Assembly: GCA_018269075.1 (NCBI GenBank)
Contig: JAFDVJ010000009.1
Coordinates: 1,007 to 65,006, forward strand
Length of the DNA: 64,000 nucleotides
Reading direction: 5' to 3'
DNA from: Acidobacteriota bacterium
Lineage (GTDB): Bacteria > Acidobacteriota > Blastocatellia > Pyrinomonadales > Pyrinomonadaceae
This document shows, piece by piece, positions 61,480-64,000 of this stretch (position 1 is the first letter of the stretch; the number at the start of each line of letters is the position of its first letter). The translations under genes were made by a program, and so were the position numbers. The notes below the pieces were generated by a model that was not told the origin of the DNA, made no database searches, and worked only from the letters and a program-made list of their open reading frames with translations.

Positions 61480-62765
61480 CTGTTTTCAACCGCCTCCAGC
61501 CGGACGGAGATCGCGTTTTTGTGCGCCCGCAGCTGTTCGGCCTCGGCCATCAGCTCGATCGCCGGGCCGATCGCGCGGAGACCGTCGCGCGTCAGCTTCT
61601 GAAACGTGATCTTTTTGACGAACGAATCGAGCGAAACGCCGCTCCAGCCGCGCGCGGCGGCGTTCGTCGGGAGCGTGTGGTTCGTCCCCGAAGCGTAATC
61701 GCCGGCCGCTTCGCACGAGTAGTTGCCGATAAAGACCGAGCCGGCGTTGACGACGCGTTCGGCGATCTCGTCGGCGTCGGCGGTCGCGACGATCAGATGC
61801 TCGGCGGCGTACTCGTTCAAAAGCTCGAGCGCCGCGCCGGTCGATTCGACGAGAATCGCCTTCGAATTTTCGAGCGCGGCGGCGGCGATCGCGCGGCGCG
61901 GCAGAACCGCTAACTGGCGGTCGAGCTCGGTTAAAGTCGCGTCGAGAATCGCCTCGCTCGTCGTCACTAACAGCACCTGGCTGTCGACGCCGTGTTCGGC
62001 CTGCGACAGGAGATCGGCGGCGATGAACGCGGGCACGCCGGTCTCGTCGGCGAGGACGGCGACTTCCGACGGGCCGGCCGGCAGATCGATCGCGACGCCC
62101 GTTTTGGCCGCCTGCTGTTTGGCCTCGGTCACGTATTGATTGCCCGGCCCGAAGATCTTGTCGACCCGCGGCACCGTTTCGGTCCCGAAACAGAGCGCGC
62201 CGATCGCCTGCGCGCCGCCGAGCTTGAAGACCCGGGTCGCGCCGCAGAGCCGCGCCGCGAAGAGCGTGACGTCGTCGACGCGGCCGTCGGCGGCGGGCGG
62301 CGAGCAGACGACGATCTCGCGGCAGCCGGCGAGCCGCGCCGGCGCGGCGAGCATCAGGACGGTCGAGAACAGCGGCGCGGTGCCGGCCGGCACGTAAAGG
62401 CCGACCTTCTCGATCGGCACGGATTTCCGCCAGCAGAAAACGCCCGGCATCGTCTCGACGACTTCCGGCTGATCGCGCTGCGCGGCGTGAAATCGCTCGA
62501 TGTTCGCTTTGGCGAGCCGGATCGCGTCCTTCAATTCATCGGAAACGCGCGCTTCGGCGGCCGCGAATTCCGCTTCGCCGACGAGAAAATCGTCGGGCGC
62601 GACCCGGTCGAAAAGCCGCGCGTAATGCCGCAGCGCCGCGTCGCCGCGGTCGCGGACGTCTTCGAGTATGCGGGCGACGTCGCGCTCGAGCGACCGCGCG
62701 TCGAGCGCCGGCCGCGTCAAAAGCGCGCTCCAGTCTTCTTTTTTCGGATATCTGATAACTTTCAT
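61476..62765 (-). CDS. hisD: Histidinol dehydrogenase
   Basis: 429 residues. Zn-dependent, NAD-using oxidation of histidinol to histidine. Landmarks: VETMPGVFCWRKSVPIEKVGLYVPAGTAPLFSTVLMLAAPA, AGCREIVVCSPP, FGPGNQYVTEAKQQAA, DLPAGPSEVAVLADE, LLSQAEHGVDSQVLLVTTS and the Zn-binding VNAGSVFIGNYSCEAAGDYASGTNHTLPT. All canonical ligands (Gln, two His, Asp region) are visible. Overlaps hisC by 4 bases and lies 28 bases after hisG. Confidence 0.95.
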   Translation of the reverse strand: MKVIRYPKKEDWSALLTRPALDARSLERDVARILEDVRDRGDAALRHYARLFDRVAPDDFLVGEAEFAAAEARVSDELKDAIRLAKANIERFHAAQRDQPEVVETMPGVFCWRKSVPIEKVGLYVPAGTAPLFSTVLMLAAPARLAGCREIVVCSPPAADGRVDDVTLFAARLCGATRVFKLGGAQAIGALCFGTETVPRVDKIFGPGNQYVTEAKQQAAKTGVAIDLPAGPSEVAVLADETGVPAFIAADLLSQAEHGVDSQVLLVTTSEAILDATLTELDRQLAVLPRRAIAAAALENSKAILVESTGAALELLNEYAAEHLIVATADADEIAERVVNAGSVFIGNYSCEAAGDYASGTNHTLPTNAAARGWSGVSLDSFVKKITFQKLTRDGLRAIGPAIELMAEAEQLRAHKNAISVRLEAVENR

Positions 62766-62793
62766 AAAACGTCTGACGGACCCGCGGCCCGTT

Positions 62794-63657
62794 CTACTGA
62801 ATCATCTGATCGATCGAGAGCACCAGAATGCCTTCCGCGCCGGCGCGTTTCAGGTTTTCGACCGATTCCCAGAAATCGTTTTCGTCGATCACCGAATGGA
62901 CCGAGCTCCAGCCGGTTTCGGCGAGCGGCATCACGGTCGGGCTTTTCATTCCCGGCAGCATCCCGGCGATCTCGTCCAGCTTGTCGTTCGGCGCGTTGAG
63001 CAGGATGTATTTGCTGCGGCGGGCGGCCTTGACGGCGCGCAGCCGAAAGAGCAGCTTGTCGAGAATCGTCTGCCGCGCCGCGTCGAGCCCGCCGCGCGCG
63101 ACGAGGACGGCTTCCGACGTCATCACCGTTTCGACCTCGCGGAGCCCGTTGGAAAAGAGCGTGCTGCCCGACCCGACGAGATCGCAGACCGCGTCGGCGA
63201 GGCCGATCGACGGCGCGATCTCGACCGAGCCGCTGATCGTGTGGACGTCCGCGCCGATGCCGTTGGCGGCGAAAAACCGGCGCAGGATGTTCGGATAGCT
63301 CGTCGCGACGCGCCGTCCTTCGAGATCGGCGAGCCCGCGGTAATCGAAGTTTTTCGGGACGGCGAGCGACAAACGGCAGCCGCCGAAATCGAGCTTTTCG
63401 AGCGTTTCGACCGGTTTGCCGGTCTCGGCGAGGACGTTTTCGCCGACGATGCCGCTGTCGGCGACGCCGTCGGCGACGTATTCGGGAATGTCGTCGTCGC
63501 GCAGGAAAAAGATCTCGAGCGGGAAGTTTTCCGCTTCGGTGCGCAGCTTGCCGAGGCCGCTGCCGAAACGGATGCCGCATTTTTTGAGCACGCGCATCGA
63601 ATCCTCGCTGAGACGGCCGGATTTCTGCAATGCGATTTTTAATTTGACTGGCTTCAT
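62794..63657 (-). CDS. hisG: ATP phosphoribosyltransferase, long form
   Basis: 287 residues, the long (HisZ-independent) form with a C-terminal regulatory ACT-like domain. Landmarks: KIALQKSGRLSEDSMRVLKKCGIRFG, FLRDDDIPEYVADGVADSGIVGENV, RVATSYPNILRRFF, GSVEIAPSIGLADAVCDLVGSGSTLFSNGLREVETVMTSEAVLV, and the regulatory domain KYILLNAPNDKLDEIAGMLPGMKSPTVMPLAETGWSSVHSVI. First enzyme of the pathway, expected to be feedback-inhibited by histidine. The ATG at 63657 follows the terminator U-run by 7 bases and has no visible Shine-Dalgarno. Confidence 0.95.
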   Translation of the reverse strand: MKPVKLKIALQKSGRLSEDSMRVLKKCGIRFGSGLGKLRTEAENFPLEIFFLRDDDIPEYVADGVADSGIVGENVLAETGKPVETLEKLDFGGCRLSLAVPKNFDYRGLADLEGRRVATSYPNILRRFFAANGIGADVHTISGSVEIAPSIGLADAVCDLVGSGSTLFSNGLREVETVMTSEAVLVARGGLDAARQTILDKLLFRLRAVKAARRSKYILLNAPNDKLDEIAGMLPGMKSPTVMPLAETGWSSVHSVIDENDFWESVENLKRAGAEGILVLSIDQMIQ

Positions 63658-63663
63658 TGATCG

Positions 63664-63707
63664 AAAAAAAACAAAACCGCGCCCTCGAAAGCTTTTTCAA
63701 GTTCGCG
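63664..63707 (-). terminator. his operon attenuator (intrinsic terminator before hisG)
   Basis: On the minus strand GCGC-AA-CTTGAAA, loop AAGC, TTTCGAG-GG-GCGC, then GGTTTTGTTTTTTTT. Arms: 63704-63707 plus 63695-63701, and 63684-63690 plus 63678-63681, with a 2x2 internal loop. It lies between the His-rich leader peptide and hisG. The GCGCG of its 5' arm can instead pair with CGCGC inside the leader peptide codons (63755-63760), giving an antiterminator. Confidence 0.8.
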
Positions 63708-63748
63708 CTCTGGTCTGAAAACTAATTGTTCGGATTGATTAAACGAGA

Positions 63749-63814
63749 TTAGCCCGCGCGATGATGGAAATGCGCGTGGTGGTGATGATGAATCTGAACG
63801 GTCGATAACTTCAT
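63749..63814 (-). CDS. hisL: his operon leader peptide
   Basis: A 21-residue frame, ATG at 63814 to TAA at 63749, containing HHHHHAHFHH: eight histidines in ten residues, using five CAT and three CAC codons. It lies about 92 bases upstream of hisG, ahead of an intrinsic terminator, the classical arrangement for histidine attenuation by ribosome stalling. A longer in-frame start (MCEVSKT...) eight codons earlier is possible. No ribosome-binding site is obvious. Confidence 0.85.
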   Translation of the reverse strand: MKLSTVQIHHHHHAHFHHRAG

Positions 63815-63874
63815 CGTTTTACTAACTTCACACATCGTGAAAAAAATTGCAAGCGCGCCGCCCGGGATAAAAGG

Positions 63875-63900
63875 GTTTTGAGTTCCGCCTTCAGGCGGCC
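63875..63900. repeat. 26-bp repeat copy shared with 43763-43854
   Basis: gttttgagttccgccttcag and the next six bases are identical to one arm of the palindrome at 43763-43854. Here the second arm is only partly kept. Confidence 0.85.
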
Positions 63901-64000
63901 GGGCGCGGCGCCGGAGAAATCCGATCGATGAAAAAAGCCGCCCGAAGGCCGATGGCATCAAGTCAGGGAACTTATAATGCCGATGATTGAGGCCGAAAAA

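Larger units (their letters stand above)
63658..64000. other. Leader region of the his operon and window edge
   Basis: From hisG outward: attenuator hairpin, leader peptide, a spacer with palindromic TTGCAA at 63846-63851, and then a repeat piece at 63875-63900 with a related short gccgcccgaaggc near 63937. TATAAT occurs at 63973-63978 on the plus strand. No clear promoter for the his leader is seen in the available sequence. Confidence 0.5.

Noticed and set aside
63749-63814. Polyhistidine run as a vector or tag artefact
   Set aside because: It mixes CAT and CAC codons, is interrupted by Ala and Phe, has its own start and stop, and lies exactly where a his leader peptide belongs.

Overview
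The window is GC-rich with very strong third-position GC bias, which produces many long antisense shadow frames. It carries about 50 real genes and no rRNA or tRNA that I can see. The gene set suggests a free-living Gram-negative soil bacterium, most likely Acidobacteriota of the Blastocatellia/Pyrinomonadaceae kind. The basis is giant secreted proteins with SBBP, FG-GAP and carboxypeptidase-regulatory-like repeats, a tricorn-type protease, TonB C-terminal proteins, XisH/XisI, BshA and a class III PPK2. This placement is inference from gene content only.

Layout. 1-6.1 kb: a truncated BNR/sortilin-like propeller gene, a slipin, a B3 metallo-beta-lactamase with a DinB-like partner, an M28 peptidase, a TonB-C protein and the xisH-xisI pair. 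6.2-18.1 kb: a PQQ-type propeller, a sigma factor/anti-sigma pair, a triple TonB-C protein, an alpha/beta hydrolase, bshA, an M1 peptidase, a sorbosone-dehydrogenase-like propeller and a lipoprotein. 18.4-28.3 kb: ppk2, a Uma2 protein, a SurA-N protein, an NtrB/NtrC-type two-component pair split by a four-helix-bundle gene, a degenerate nuclease-fold protein, a small membrane protein, a DUF4097-like protein and a methyltransferase. 28.8-40.8 kb: two giant secreted proteins of about 1,180 and 2,130 residues flanking a B12-binding radical SAM protein. 40.9-56.2 kb: small enzymes, two genes interrupted by single in-frame stops, an autotransporter-repeat/FG-GAP protein, a tricorn-like protease and an Ntn hydrolase. 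56.2-63.8 kb: a complete minus-strand histidine operon hisG-D-C-B-H-A-F-IE, preceded by a His-rich leader peptide and an intrinsic terminator, i.e. a classical attenuator.

The most unusual genome-level feature is the intergenic DNA. Nearly twenty gene borders are filled with tandem 7-10 bp units (for example GGATTTC, GTCTTGA, GAGAGTC, GGGAAGTTT, GGCGCGAA), often as two inverted arrays that can form long hairpins. The arrays typically start at, or a few bases from, a stop codon and end next to the neighbouring gene. They have entered coding sequence at least three times: an internal segment of the PQQ propeller, a loop of the GNAT protein, and an added C-terminal tail on HisA. One inverted pair flanks the four-helix-bundle gene inserted inside the two-component operon, and one is a perfect 21-bp terminator hairpin. 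Larger palindromic elements, a GEMM-like structured leader RNA, an 11-bp direct-repeat array, and a bacterial-SECIS-like hairpin after an in-frame TGA are also reported, each with its uncertainty.
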